DNA of 64,000 nt from positions 310,001 through 374,000 of the forward strand of contig JADJMG010000001.1 in NCBI GenBank assembly GCA_016709725.1, read 5' to 3'. Positions 20,672 through 29,893 of this stretch are shown here, in pieces; the stretch's first letter is position 1, and each line of letters begins with the position of its first letter. The notes under the pieces were generated by a model. It had not been told where the DNA came from and did not search any database. It was given only the letters and a program-made list of their open reading frames with translations. The DNA is from Bacteroidota bacterium. Lineage in GTDB: Bacteria > Bacteroidota > Bacteroidia > AKYH767-A > OLB10. The position numbers and the translations under genes were made by a program.

Positions 20672-21964
20672 ATGTCTAATATACTTAATTCCAATAGTTT
20701 AATTAATTACATCTTACAAGAAGTGAAAAAGCACGAACATGCTATTTTACTCCACACAGGCACTTTTCAGGTGCCTGGACCTTCATTTTGAGGTCCTTAG
20801 TGGCTGGAATGCATTGGATTTGATGAATTTAGAAGACCAAGATTCCTTCACTCAAATTGACGAGTTCACCCAAAAACATCATGGTAAATGGATCTTTATT
20901 CATCTCTCGTATGACCTAAAAAATAGCATTGAAATAAGATTAAAAAGCGAACATCAAGATCCCATTGGATTTCCCTTGATGACATTATTTGTTCCGGAAT
21001 TTGTAGGAATAATTGAAGGTGGAAAAAGTAAATTACTTCAGCAACATCTTACCAACAACACCATTACTGAGATACCAATTCCAGAAACAACCACTCCAGA
21101 AAATGCAAATATCAATTCGCCAAAACCAAATTTGATTTTTCAAGATGATTTAATTTTTGAAGTACCATACACTAACGCCTTAAGCCAAATACATCATCAT
21201 CTACAACAAGGTGATATTTATGAAATCAACTATTGCTTACCCTTCCAGGGTAAAGGTAAAATCAATGATCCCGCTGAATTTTGGTGGTCGATGCAAAGAC
21301 AGAACCAGGCTCCATTTTCTGGACTTTATCGTCACAAAAATTCATGGTTGATGTGTTGCAGTCCAGAAAGATTTATTTGCAAGGAGAAAAACAAAATTAT
21401 TTCTCAGCCGATCAAGGGAACGAGTAAAAGAGATCCGGATCCTTCTCTAGATTTAATGCTAAAAAATCAACTTCAAAACAACAAAAAAGAGCAAGCAGAA
21501 AATGTTATGATCGTGGATTTAGTTCGAAATGATTTAGGCAAAATTGCGCAAACAGGTTCGGTACAAGTAGACGAACTTTTCGGTGCGTACTCCTTTAAAT
21601 CAGTACATCAATTAATTTCAACCGTTAGCGCTACCTTAGAGATAACACCCCTTTTTCAACCATTTTGAAAGCTTGCTTTCCGATGGGCTCCATGACTGGA
21701 GCGCCTAAGATTAGAGCGATGGAAATTATTGAAGAATTAGAATTCTTTAGCCGTGGCCTCTACTCTGGCTCTGTGGGCTATATTTCTCCAAGTGGTGACT
21801 TCGATTTCAACGTAGTAATTCGGAGTATCCTTTACAATAGTTCAAACGACATCTTTCTTTATCCAGCAGGTGGAGCGATCACTGCAAATAGTAATATTGA
21901 AAAAGAATTTGACGAGTGTATGTTGAAAGCTCAATCTATGAAAACAGCACTTACCACTATTTAA
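20672..21964 (+). CDS. pabB: Aminodeoxychorismate/anthranilate synthase component I (PabB-like; two frameshifts in the sequence)
   Basis: A chorismate-using enzyme of folate (or tryptophan) synthesis. Landmarks are QGDIYEINYC, PIKGTSKRD, the VDLVRNDLGKIA segment, FPMGSMTGAPKIRAMEIIEELE and AGGAITANS. The conserved part is open at 20739-21668 and 21665-21964; one base is missing in the C4T5 run at 21648-21656. The N-terminus also looks broken: an ATG at 20672 in another frame encodes a plausible start (LINYILQEVKKHEHAILL), and removing one T from the run at 20786-20789 joins it to the main frame. The reconstructed protein is about 430 residues, normal for Bacteroidota PabB. A -7-like sequence ending TTTG at 20644 lies 27 nt before the start. 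No glutaminase gene (pabA) is adjacent. Confidence 0.88.
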
Positions 21965-22010
21965 AAAGATTGAGATGATTAATTTTAGTTGCAGGAGGTA
22001 CAAAAAAAAC

Positions 22011-22018
22011 TAACTTTG
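22011..22018 (+). promoter_or_regulatory. Bacteroidota promoter for tilS
   Basis: TAACTTTG with a TTG at 21989-21991, 19 nt upstream, is an excellent -33/-7 pair. The start codon GTG at 22023 follows after 4 nt, predicting a leaderless mRNA. Confidence 0.6.
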
Positions 22019-22022
22019 TAGA

Positions 22023-23369
22023 GTGACGCATACCAAATTTGAACAGCAATTTCTGAATTATTGTCGCAAGAGATTAGGGCTCACTTCGGAGACTCCCATT
22101 TTACTTGCGGTAAGTGGTGGCGTGGATTCCATGGTGATGTTACATCTTTTTCATCGGCTTCACTTCAACATTTCGGTGGCCCATTGTAATTTCAATTTAC
22201 GTGGAAGTGCCTCTGACGAAGATGATAAACTATGTGAAGTAATTTGCAAAACATGGGATGTACCCTTCTACCATCAAAAGTTTGAAACAAAATTGTTTGC
22301 TAAAGAAAATGGAATTTCCATTCAAATGGCAGCCCGAGAACTTCGCTATAATTGGTTTGATGAATTAACAGAAAAATATAATTTCGAATTTATTGCTACC
22401 GCTCATCATAGCAATGACCAAGCTGAAACTATTTTACTCAATCTAATTTCTGGAAAAGGAGTTGGAAGTTTGCGTGGAATTCCATCGAGGAATAAGAAAA
22501 TTATTCGTCCGCTACTATCATTTTCCAAAAAAGAAATCTTAGCGTATGCAGTCAAAAACAATATTGAATGGGGAGAGGATGCTAGCAATTCTTCCACCGA
22601 CTATGAGCGAAACTATATTCGACATAAAGTACTGCCTAATTTGCAAGAATTAAACCCTTCGATACAGGAAAATTTATTTCGGTTGGGAAACAGGATGGAA
22701 GAAATGAATTTTTTAGTCGACGAATACTCTAAAAGCTTACTCGAACCTTGTATTCAAAAGCAAAGTGATTTCGTCAAAATCAATTTCACATCTTTCATGC
22801 ATCATCCATCAAAAAATTATTTGATTTGGTTAGCTTTAAAAGATTTCGGCTTTGGAGGAAACATCATTGAAGATATTATAGCGGCCCTCCAAGAGTCGGG
22901 AAAAACATTTTATTCCAATCAATATACTTTAAGAATTGATCGGGAAAATTTCATTCTACAAGAGATAAATGCAGATTTTTCATTTGAAGCAAAAATTCGG
23001 TCATCCGTAAAAAAAATTAATTTGCCTGGAGGTGAATTAATTTTTCAGCCCAACTTCAAATTTGAATTAACTACTTCTATTCGAGAAGAAAATACAGCCT
23101 TTATCGATGCCTCACGTTTGCAGTTTCCTTTGGCTATAAGAACTTGGAAAAATGGGGATAGTTTCTATCCGTTGGGGATGAATCAAAAGAAAAAACTGAG
23201 TGATTATTTTATTGATAAAAAATTGCCCATTCATCAAAAAAATAAAAAACTATTATTGATGAATGGAGAAGATATTGTTTGGATCTTAGGCGATCGACTT
23301 GACCATCGTTATCGGATCACCAACAACACTACTTCGGTCTTAAGAATGAAATGGGAAGTTTATGAATAA
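22023..23369 (+). CDS. tilS: tRNA(Ile)-lysidine synthase TilS
   Basis: TilS attaches lysine to the wobble cytidine of tRNA-Ile(CAU) so that it reads AUA. The PP-loop SGGVDS lies at residues 31-36, with HCNFNLRGSASDEDD and TAHHSNDQAET further on. The C-terminal part has RTWKNGDSFYPLGM and KKLSDYFID, typical of the TilS substrate-binding region. At 448 residues it is the usual size. The start is a GTG that lies 4 nt after a strong promoter. The next gene overlaps the stop by 8 nt, so the two are translationally coupled. Confidence 0.95.
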   Translation: MTHTKFEQQFLNYCRKRLGLTSETPILLAVSGGVDSMVMLHLFHRLHFNISVAHCNFNLRGSASDEDDKLCEVICKTWDVPFYHQKFETKLFAKENGISIQMAARELRYNWFDELTEKYNFEFIATAHHSNDQAETILLNLISGKGVGSLRGIPSRNKKIIRPLLSFSKKEILAYAVKNNIEWGEDASNSSTDYERNYIRHKVLPNLQELNPSIQENLFRLGNRMEEMNFLVDEYSKSLLEPCIQKQSDFVKINFTSFMHHPSKNYLIWLALKDFGFGGNIIEDIIAALQESGKTFYSNQYTLRIDRENFILQEINADFSFEAKIRSSVKKINLPGGELIFQPNFKFELTTSIREENTAFIDASRLQFPLAIRTWKNGDSFYPLGMNQKKKLSDYFIDKKLPIHQKNKKLLLMNGEDIVWILGDRLDHRYRITNNTTSVLRMKWEVYE

Positions 23370-23838
23370 CGAAATAAAATTTAAGGAAGTTCATTACCTC
23401 GGTCGAAATTATTATGGATTATCGAGAAGATTGGTGATGATGATATTTTGCTTCATTGCACATTTTTACAGTGAAGAAAAAGGAAGTATTGATGGGGTAT
23501 TTTTTATTGTTGGAAATGTAATCTTACTATTATGTGTAGTGCTTTGGTTTATCCCCTACTATACCATCGAACTAAGGAATAATGCACTCCATCTTATTTC
23601 ATCCAGAAAGAAAGAAGTGAGTCTTCCACTAAATGCCATCACGCATGCAGAAATTGGAATTTACAATCGCTATCATTTAAACAATCCTGTCTTTAATGTT
23701 TTAAATAAAGAAGAATATCGATTTTACTCAGAAGGTCGTAAAGCATTGCTTCTCAAGCTTGAGGGCGGAAACCTATTTAGGATTGGCATGAAGAGTCCAG
23801 AAATCTTATTCACAGAAATCAAAAAATCTATTCCGTAA
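23362..23838 (+). CDS. Small membrane protein, PH-like
   Basis: A 158-residue protein of unknown function. Two hydrophobic segments (about 22-38 and 46-66) form a membrane hairpin, followed by a soluble beta-rich part (TIELRNNALHLISSRKKEVSLPL...) reminiscent of bacterial PH-like domains; this is inference from pattern only. The ATG overlaps the tilS stop within TATGAATAA, which fixes the start and shows the genes are co-expressed. Confidence 0.75.
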   Translation: MNNEIKFKEVHYLGRNYYGLSRRLVMMIFCFIAHFYSEEKGSIDGVFFIVGNVILLLCVVLWFIPYYTIELRNNALHLISSRKKEVSLPLNAITHAEIGIYNRYHLNNPVFNVLNKEEYRFYSEGRKALLLKLEGGNLFRIGMKSPEILFTEIKKSIP

Positions 23839-23864
23839 ACAAGAAGTGCTTTCTGAGTTTCGTT

Positions 23865-23872
23865 TACTTTTG
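23865..23872 (+). promoter_or_regulatory. -7 element for the deoxyhypusine-synthase-like gene
   Basis: TACTTTTG matches TAnnTTTG, 31 nt before the ATG at 23904. Confidence 0.45.
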
Positions 23873-23903
23873 CCCAACTATAAAACACTAAATCAAAGAA
23901 TAC

Positions 23904-24878
23904 ATGCAAAGAGGTCCTATTTCAGAATTCATGATAAAACATTATCGCCATTTTAATGCTGCGGCGATGGTGGATGCAGCGAAAGGATATGAGCAACATT
24001 TGCTCGAAGGTGGAAAGATGATGATCACATTAGCGGGAGCCATGAGCACTGCAGAGCTTGGAATTTCACTTGCAGAAATGATTCGACAAGGCAAAGTAGA
24101 TATTATTTCTTGCACGGGAGCGAATTTAGAAGAGGACATTATGAATTTAGTAGCGCATTCACATTACAAACGCGTTCCGAATTACCGTGACTTGAGTCCA
24201 CAAGATGAATGGGATTTATTAGAGGGAGGATTCAATCGTGTTACGGATACTTGCATTCCTGAAGAAGAAGCATTTCGACGTATCCAAAAGCACATCTTTA
24301 AACAATGGAAAGGTGCTCAAGATAAAGGAGAGCGTTACTTTCCGCATGAGTACATGTACAAAATGTTGTTGAGTAAAGAGATGGAGCAGTACTATGAAAT
24401 TGATCCGAAGAACAGTTGGATGATTGCTGCTGCAGAGCGTAATTTGCCGATTATTGTTCCGGGATGGGAAGATTCTACGATGGGAAATATTTTTGCTTCT
24501 TATTGTATCAAGAAAGAATTAAATCCATCCACCATGAAAAGTGGTATTGAATACATGACTTGGCTGGCCGATTATTATATTCAAAATTCAGGCGGCAAAG
24601 GCATTGGTTTCTTCCAAGTAGGTGGCGGAATTGCGGGCGATTTTCCAATTTGTGTGGTGCCGATGTTATACCAAGATATGGAGATGCACGACATTCCTTT
24701 TTGGTCGTACTTTTGTCAGATCAGTGATTCAACAACCAGTTACGGATCTTACAGTGGAGCTGTTCCCAATGAAAAAATTACATGGGGAAAACTAGACATC
24801 AAAACGCCAAAGTTCATTATTGAATCAGATGCGAGCATTGTTGCGCCATTAGTGTTTGCGTGGCTGCTGAAATGGTAA
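23904..24878 (+). CDS. Deoxyhypusine synthase-like protein
   Basis: The 324 residues align along their length with the deoxyhypusine synthase family, which moves an aminobutyl group from spermidine to a lysine. Family signs are the NAD-binding stretches TLAGAMSTAELG and SCTGANLEEDI, the GGKGIGFFQVGGGIAGDFPI segment and WGKLD with K296 at the position of the catalytic lysine. Bacteria lack the eukaryotic target eIF5A, so the real reaction is open; related bacterial enzymes can make homospermidine. It has its own promoter. The mannosyltransferase follows 47 nt downstream on the same strand. Confidence 0.88.
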   Translation: MQRGPISEFMIKHYRHFNAAAMVDAAKGYEQHLLEGGKMMITLAGAMSTAELGISLAEMIRQGKVDIISCTGANLEEDIMNLVAHSHYKRVPNYRDLSPQDEWDLLEGGFNRVTDTCIPEEEAFRRIQKHIFKQWKGAQDKGERYFPHEYMYKMLLSKEMEQYYEIDPKNSWMIAAAERNLPIIVPGWEDSTMGNIFASYCIKKELNPSTMKSGIEYMTWLADYYIQNSGGKGIGFFQVGGGIAGDFPICVVPMLYQDMEMHDIPFWSYFCQISDSTTSYGSYSGAVPNEKITWGKLDIKTPKFIIESDASIVAPLVFAWLLKW

Positions 24879-24925
24879 ATCTGACAACAAGAAATAAAAA
24901 TTAAAATAGTAAAACACATCAGCCC

Positions 24926-25660
24926 TTGTCAGATTCTTTAGTCATCATACCTACTTACAACGAGAAGGAGAACATCGGCAAAATGATCCGAACGGTGATG
25001 CAATTGCCTCATCCGTTTCATTTGTTGATTATTGATGACAACTCAAAAGATGGTACAGCACAAATTGTAAAAGGATTACAAGTAGATTATCCTGATCGTT
25101 TATTTATTGAAGAAAGAAGTGGAAAATTAGGGCTTGGTACTGCTTACATTCATGGATTTCATTGGGCTTTGAAAAAAAGCTATGCATATATTTTTGAGAT
25201 GGATGCTGATTTTTCACATAACCCAGAGGATCTAGTTCGATTATATCGCGCTTGTTCCGAGGACGGGAATGACTTGAGCATTGGCTCTCGATACATTACG
25301 GGAGTAAACGTAGTAAATTGGCCAATGGGAAGAGTGATGATGTCCTACTTTGCTTCCATGTATGTTCGAAACATAACGGGAATGCCTATCCGAGATACCA
25401 CAGCTGGATTCAAATGCTATTCCAGAAAAGTTTTAGAAGTAATTGATTTAAACAAAATCAAGTTCACGGGTTATGCCTTCCAAATTGAAATGAAATTTGC
25501 AGCATGGCGTCTAGGATTTAAATTAAAAGAAGTACCCATCATCTTTACCGATCGAAGTGAAGGACAAAGTAAGATGAGTGGAAGTATTTTTAGTGAAGCG
25601 ATTTTTGGAGTGTTAGCAATGAAAATAAAAAGTTATTTTCACAACTACCGCAAAGTTTAA
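24926..25660 (+). CDS. Polyprenyl-phosphate mannosyltransferase (Dpm1-like GT2)
   Basis: A cytoplasmic family 2 glycosyltransferase that would load mannose from GDP-mannose onto polyprenyl phosphate for use outside the membrane. Visible are IIPTYNEKENI (7-17), IIDDNSKDGT (36-45), the metal-binding EMDADFSHNPEDL and a DTTAGFKCYSRKVL segment typical of Dpm1. There is no membrane tail, so it is the short form. Translation must start at the TTG at 24926 because no ATG or GTG precedes the motif. It is convergent with the GDP-mannose pyrophosphorylase gene 3 nt away, which supplies its donor sugar. Confidence 0.9.
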   Translation: MSDSLVIIPTYNEKENIGKMIRTVMQLPHPFHLLIIDDNSKDGTAQIVKGLQVDYPDRLFIEERSGKLGLGTAYIHGFHWALKKSYAYIFEMDADFSHNPEDLVRLYRACSEDGNDLSIGSRYITGVNVVNWPMGRVMMSYFASMYVRNITGMPIRDTTAGFKCYSRKVLEVIDLNKIKFTGYAFQIEMKFAAWRLGFKLKEVPIIFTDRSEGQSKMSGSIFSEAIFGVLAMKIKSYFHNYRKV

Positions 25661-25663
25661 CGC

Positions 25664-26749
25664 TTATACGTACTTCTCCCCTTTTTGCAACTTCACGTCA
25701 TTCACAAATTGACGGATCATTTGCTCATCTACTTTTTTGCAGACCAATAATATATTATCCGATTCCACTACGATATAATCATCGAGTCCTTGCAAAACCA
25801 CGAGTTTGTCCTTCGGCATATTCACAACACAATTCGTGGTATCGTACAACATCACATTCTTACCCACAATTGCATTTGCATTTTCGTCGTGCTTCACATG
25901 CTCATACATGGAGCCCCAAGTTCCCAAATCACTCCATCCAAATTCAGAACTCATCACATGAACGTTCTTCGCTTTTTCCATCAATCCGAAGTCGATCGAA
26001 ATATTGGTGCATTGCTCATACGCAGATTTAATAAATTCGTCTTCAGCAGGCGTATCATATAAATCGACACCTTCTTTAAAGATGGCCGACATTTCAGGTA
26101 GATGTTCTTCGAATGCAGACAAAATTGATTTTACATTCCAAATAAAGATTCCTGCATTCCATAAAAATTCACCTGTCTGCAAAAAAAACTTAGCCATTTC
26201 CAGGTTTGGTTTTTCTGTGAACGTTTTCACTTTTGAAATCTTATTCTTTTTCTCCTTCTTATCATCTATAAACTGGATATATCCATAGCCAGTATCGGGC
26301 CGTGAAGGTTTAATTCCGATCGTTAATAGCACATCATCATCTTTTGTAAACTTCAAACAACTAGATACGGCTTCTGTAAACGCTGCTTCATTTAAAATTA
26401 CATGATCACTTGGTGCGACCACGATATTTGCATTTTTATTTCGCTTATAGATTTTACTTGCTGCATAAATGACACAAGGAGCAGTATTACGACGCAAAGG
26501 TTCGCCCAGTACTTGATCAGGATTTAAGTAAGGCAATTGCTCCAACACTTTCTTTTTATGATCGGCATTGGTAACGATGATGATATTTTCCTTTGGACAA
26601 ACTTTCAAAAAACGATCGCAGGTTTGCTGAATAAGTGATTTACCAGTTCCGAGTACATCAAGAAATTGTTTGGGGGTTTCATTACGACTCATAGGCCAGA
26701 AACGGCTACCTACTCCGCCTGCCATGATTACACAATAATTATTATTCAT
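25664..26749 (-). CDS. manC: Mannose-1-phosphate guanylyltransferase
   Basis: Makes GDP-mannose from GTP and mannose-1-phosphate. The nucleotide-binding signature GGVGSRFWPMSRNETPKQF lies at residues 11-29, with VAPSDHVI, TGYGYIQ and FLWNAGIFIWN further on. The 361 residues match the single-domain form without the C-terminal isomerase cupin. The stop is 3 nt from the stop of the convergent mannosyltransferase. A weak -7-like TAGTATTG lies upstream near 26776 on the minus strand. Confidence 0.93.
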   Translation of the reverse strand: MNNNYCVIMAGGVGSRFWPMSRNETPKQFLDVLGTGKSLIQQTCDRFLKVCPKENIIIVTNADHKKKVLEQLPYLNPDQVLGEPLRRNTAPCVIYAASKIYKRNKNANIVVAPSDHVILNEAAFTEAVSSCLKFTKDDDVLLTIGIKPSRPDTGYGYIQFIDDKKEKKNKISKVKTFTEKPNLEMAKFFLQTGEFLWNAGIFIWNVKSILSAFEEHLPEMSAIFKEGVDLYDTPAEDEFIKSAYEQCTNISIDFGLMEKAKNVHVMSSEFGWSDLGTWGSMYEHVKHDENANAIVGKNVMLYDTTNCVVNMPKDKLVVLQGLDDYIVVESDNILLVCKKVDEQMIRQFVNDVKLQKGEKYV

Positions 26750-26863
26750 AGAGAAACAATTTAATGAGATTAAACAATACTAATCGAGCCGCAAAACAAG
26801 TAAAAAAATGCATGCTATCCTTCGATAAATCGACAAGAAGTGCGAATAGCATGAGTAATAGGC

Positions 26864-28150
26864 TTATTTTAATGCTGAAAGAGCGGAACGGAGCAATGAA
26901 AACACCTCTGGAATCCCCTCTGTCTTACAGGTACCAACCGATAATCGGTACCAAGAATTATTTTGATCGGCACCAAAAGCCGTGAAAGGCACAATGGCTA
27001 ACTTGGCTTTATCGAGCAAATAAGAGGCAACATCCTGATTCGATTTTAGTAAATTACCTTCCTCTGTTTTCTTCCCTACCAAATCAAATTGCAAGGTAAG
27101 ATAAATAGCACCACGAGGTTCGATGCATTGCACGGCAAATCCTTCCTTCTTCAAGGAGCAAAATCCTTGATATAAGGTTTGCAATCGCTGATGTATCTCC
27201 GATTTAAAATCAACCAAATATTCATCAACTGCATTCTTATTTTCCAAAAATTTTGCGGTGGCCATTTGTTCAGGCTTGGGGGACCAAGCTCCTATATGAC
27301 TTAAAATTGCTTTCATTTTATCCATCAAAAAAGCGGGACCCATGGCCCATCCTACTCTCACACCCGTCGCGGCAAAAGACTTTGAAATCCCATCTACATA
27401 AATCGTAAAAGGTCTCATTTCTGGTCGCAATGATACCGGGTCAACATGCTTATTATCTCCGTATAATAAAGCACCATAAATTTGATCGTACATAACATAC
27501 AATGGTTTTTCGTTCTCACCACGCTTTGCATTTTCTTCCAATACACAATCACAAATTTCTTCCAACTGCTTTTTGGTGAAGACGGTACCTGTAGGATTCT
27601 GAGGGGAACAAAGTGCTAACAGGGTAGCTCCCTTTACATGAGGCAAGATTTCGCTTGCCGTGGGCATGAAATTATTTTCATGTGAACAATTTACTTGAAT
27701 TCCCTCTGCGCCAAGTAAGTGACAATAGTGATTATTATTCCAGGAGGGAATCGGATAAATAACTTTATCACCTTTATCGAGAATGGTATTGTAAATAGCA
27801 TAGATGATCGGGCGGGCCCCACCAGCAATGAGCACTTCGGCAGGCGAATAATCTAAATTATAAAGTCTCTTATTCCATGAAGAAACCGCAGTACGTAAGT
27901 CGGGCATTCCATTGGCCATGGGATAATTAGTGAGATGATTCCTATAGGCGGTGATGATTTCATCCTCTAATTCTTGTGGAATGGGGAAGATGGAAGGATC
28001 AAAATCTCCAATGGTAAAATTGAAAACTTTTTCTCCATTCTTAATTCTTTCATTTACTTCATTTCCTAACTTAATGATTTCGGAACCAATTAAGTTTTCC
28101 GCCATGTGCGAAACGGGGAATTTCTTTGTTTTTTGCAAGGTATCTGACAT
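26864..28150 (-). CDS. Class I/II aminotransferase (aspartate aminotransferase-like)
   Basis: A PLP enzyme of fold type I, 428 residues. The Schiff-base lysine is K257 in GISKSFAATGVRVGW; D222 and Y225 in the YDQIYG segment would contact PLP; SPQNPTGTVF (182-191) is the usual phosphate and ring contact. The closest annotated groups are aspartate or broad-specificity aminotransferases, so the amino donor is uncertain. A TAGGTTTG -7 element at 28169-28176 lies 18 nt upstream of the start. Confidence 0.9.
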   Translation of the reverse strand: MSDTLQKTKKFPVSHMAENLIGSEIIKLGNEVNERIKNGEKVFNFTIGDFDPSIFPIPQELEDEIITAYRNHLTNYPMANGMPDLRTAVSSWNKRLYNLDYSPAEVLIAGGARPIIYAIYNTILDKGDKVIYPIPSWNNNHYCHLLGAEGIQVNCSHENNFMPTASEILPHVKGATLLALCSPQNPTGTVFTKKQLEEICDCVLEENAKRGENEKPLYVMYDQIYGALLYGDNKHVDPVSLRPEMRPFTIYVDGISKSFAATGVRVGWAMGPAFLMDKMKAILSHIGAWSPKPEQMATAKFLENKNAVDEYLVDFKSEIHQRLQTLYQGFCSLKKEGFAVQCIEPRGAIYLTLQFDLVGKKTEEGNLLKSNQDVASYLLDKAKLAIVPFTAFGADQNNSWYRLSVGTCKTEGIPEVFSLLRSALSALK

Positions 28151-28168
28151 GCGAATTTTACTGATTTA

Positions 28169-28176
28169 CAAACCTA
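28169..28176 (-). promoter_or_regulatory. -7 element for the aminotransferase gene
   Basis: TAGGTTTG on the minus strand matches TAnnTTTG, 18 nt before the ATG at 28150. A divergent -7-like TTACTTTG at 28303-28310 serves the next gene. Confidence 0.4.
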
Positions 28177-28316
28177 GTAAAAAGCAGAGATAAAATTCTT
28201 CTCAAAAGCTGCAATATTCATAAGTTCTGTTGACTGTTAATAAGCCCTTCCCCAACGTGGAAAAGTCATGACACTTGCACGTCAAAAGCAAGAAAAATAC
28301 CATTACTTTGACTTCT

Positions 28317-29549
28317 ATGAGGTCTATTTTATCCATTTCAATTGTTTTAGTACTAACTGCTTGTTTCAGAGTAGATGCGCAATCGACAGTCATGAGCGAT
28401 AGTAGCATGAAAGAAACACTAACGAGGGCCGTTCAGTGCTGGAAAGAAGGCAAGGCAAAAGATGCATTTATTTCATTGGATAGCATTAACGAACAAATGG
28501 TAAGTGCTGAAAATGCCAATACGAAAATCAAAGCATCGGTTTGGACCGCTAATTATTTAATGGCTCAGCGCAAGAATAAGCCAGCTTCTCCATTTTTAGA
28601 TAGTGCATTACGTTGGGCAGAAAATACGAAGCAGTATGATGAATTAATCAAAGTATATGAAACTTATTCGGACTGGCATCTTGCAGTTGGAAATCCAAAA
28701 ACTGCATTTGTAGCAAAAGAAGCCGCCTGGACAATCAAGGATAGTTTATCCAAAAGTGCTTTGTTGTTGCAGATGGATTCACTACAAAACATTTTAAATT
28801 CCATCGACCAAGAAAAAAAGTCTGCTAAAGAAAATAGCGATGCGAATGATACCGTGATCAGTCAGAAAAATGAACAACTAAACAATTTAGTTTACATTCT
28901 TGGCGGCGTGATTGCAGTTTTAGTGATTATTATTTTCATGATGAATGGAAACCTTCAGCGTCTGAGAACTCTTCCACCGAGTCCACTCCCCGATTCCACA
29001 CTATCACAACCAAGAACGAAGCAAACGGTAAATACACGCGTAAAAACTGAAGCAGTTGAACCTGTACAAGAACGTAAGAAAGAAACAATCATTACACCTC
29101 CTGTTGCCGAAGTAAAATCGGAAGCGCCGAGTAAAGCAGAAAAGAAAGAATTGCAAATTTCGAATGCGATCAAGGACATCACGTCTAAACTTGCAGAAGT
29201 TGAGTTAGTATTAATTAAAGCGGATGTATTAGCAAATTATAAAAATGGTGAATCAAAACCCATTCGAAATTTACTGAATGAATACATGGCGCAATTGCCT
29301 TTTATTATGAAGACGTTGGATGATGCCATCACGTTGAATGAAAAAGATTCGATTATTAATTCGTTGGAGCATCTTAAAACTTATTTAGTTTCGTTTGGTA
29401 TGCAGAGTACAATGAATTTAATTGACGAAATTGAAAAAGAAGCCGAGACGCAGAAAGTAGCGAAGTTGTTATCGAGAGTTTTTCAGGTAAGAAATCATTG
29501 TCGGAGAGCAGCAGATGAAGCGAAATCGTTGCTCGAGAAAGTTAGTTAG
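28317..29549 (+). CDS. Membrane-anchored lipoprotein with C-terminal Hpt-like domain
   Basis: I use the ATG at 28317 (410 aa); the frame is open back to 28275, but that part holds the -7-like TTACTTTG. Residues 1-22 are a signal sequence with a lipobox-like LTAC followed by RVDAQ. Residues about 25-155 look like TPR-type helices. A coiled coil, a transmembrane helix (about 202-222, VYILGGVIAVLVIIIFMM) and a charged Pro/Lys/Glu linker follow. The last 125 residues are helical and contain LEHLKTYLVSFGM with H352, similar to histidine phosphotransfer (Hpt) domains, with the usual LKGS softened. Phosphotransfer is a hypothesis. No kinase gene is adjacent. Confidence 0.7.
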   Translation: MRSILSISIVLVLTACFRVDAQSTVMSDSSMKETLTRAVQCWKEGKAKDAFISLDSINEQMVSAENANTKIKASVWTANYLMAQRKNKPASPFLDSALRWAENTKQYDELIKVYETYSDWHLAVGNPKTAFVAKEAAWTIKDSLSKSALLLQMDSLQNILNSIDQEKKSAKENSDANDTVISQKNEQLNNLVYILGGVIAVLVIIIFMMNGNLQRLRTLPPSPLPDSTLSQPRTKQTVNTRVKTEAVEPVQERKKETIITPPVAEVKSEAPSKAEKKELQISNAIKDITSKLAEVELVLIKADVLANYKNGESKPIRNLLNEYMAQLPFIMKTLDDAITLNEKDSIINSLEHLKTYLVSFGMQSTMNLIDEIEKEAETQKVAKLLSRVFQVRNHCRRAADEAKSLLEKVS

Positions 29550-29804
29550 TTTTTACGGATGAAATTTTAGATGAATTTAATTTGGCGAACGCTTTTGAGA
29601 AGCTACAAGCTTCTGGCTTCAAGCTTCAAGTGAGATTTTCTCTGTATACAAATTATACACATTAATTAAAATTCAGCTTCTTCTTCAGATTTTTTAACCT
29701 GCCTGCAGCAGGCAGGCAATAAAGACACAAGAGTACACTTGAGTTTTTACGGATACCTTAGAGCACACAAACTTTTGTTCTCTGTGAAAAAAATTTGTGT
29801 CTAA

Positions 29805-29893
29805 TTGCGAGAAAATTTATCGTAGCGCAGCCTTAGCGCCTTGGCGTCTTTGCGAGAAAATTTATCGTAGCGTAGCCTTAGCGCCTTGGCGTC
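29805..29893. repeat. 44-bp tandem repeat
   Basis: Two copies starting TTGCGAGAAAATTTATCG and ending CCTTGGCGTC differ at one base. A third, truncated copy (TTGCGAGAAAA) resumes at 29910 after the 18-bp palindrome. Degenerate relatives occur at 11299-11510. Confidence 0.85.

Noticed and set aside
20292..20702. 136-codon plus-strand ORF upstream of pabB
   Set aside because: It is antisense to the start of T9SS copy B, runs through the intergenic region and shows no protein-like pattern.
21648..21668. Programmed frameshifting in pabB (and similarly secA)
   Set aside because: No slippery heptamer with a downstream structure is evident, and the same kind of one-base break occurs in many unrelated genes in the window, so read error is simpler.
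28275..28316. Longer start for the Hpt-like lipoprotein
   Set aside because: The extra 14 codons hold the promoter-like TTACTTTG and would bury the signal peptide.
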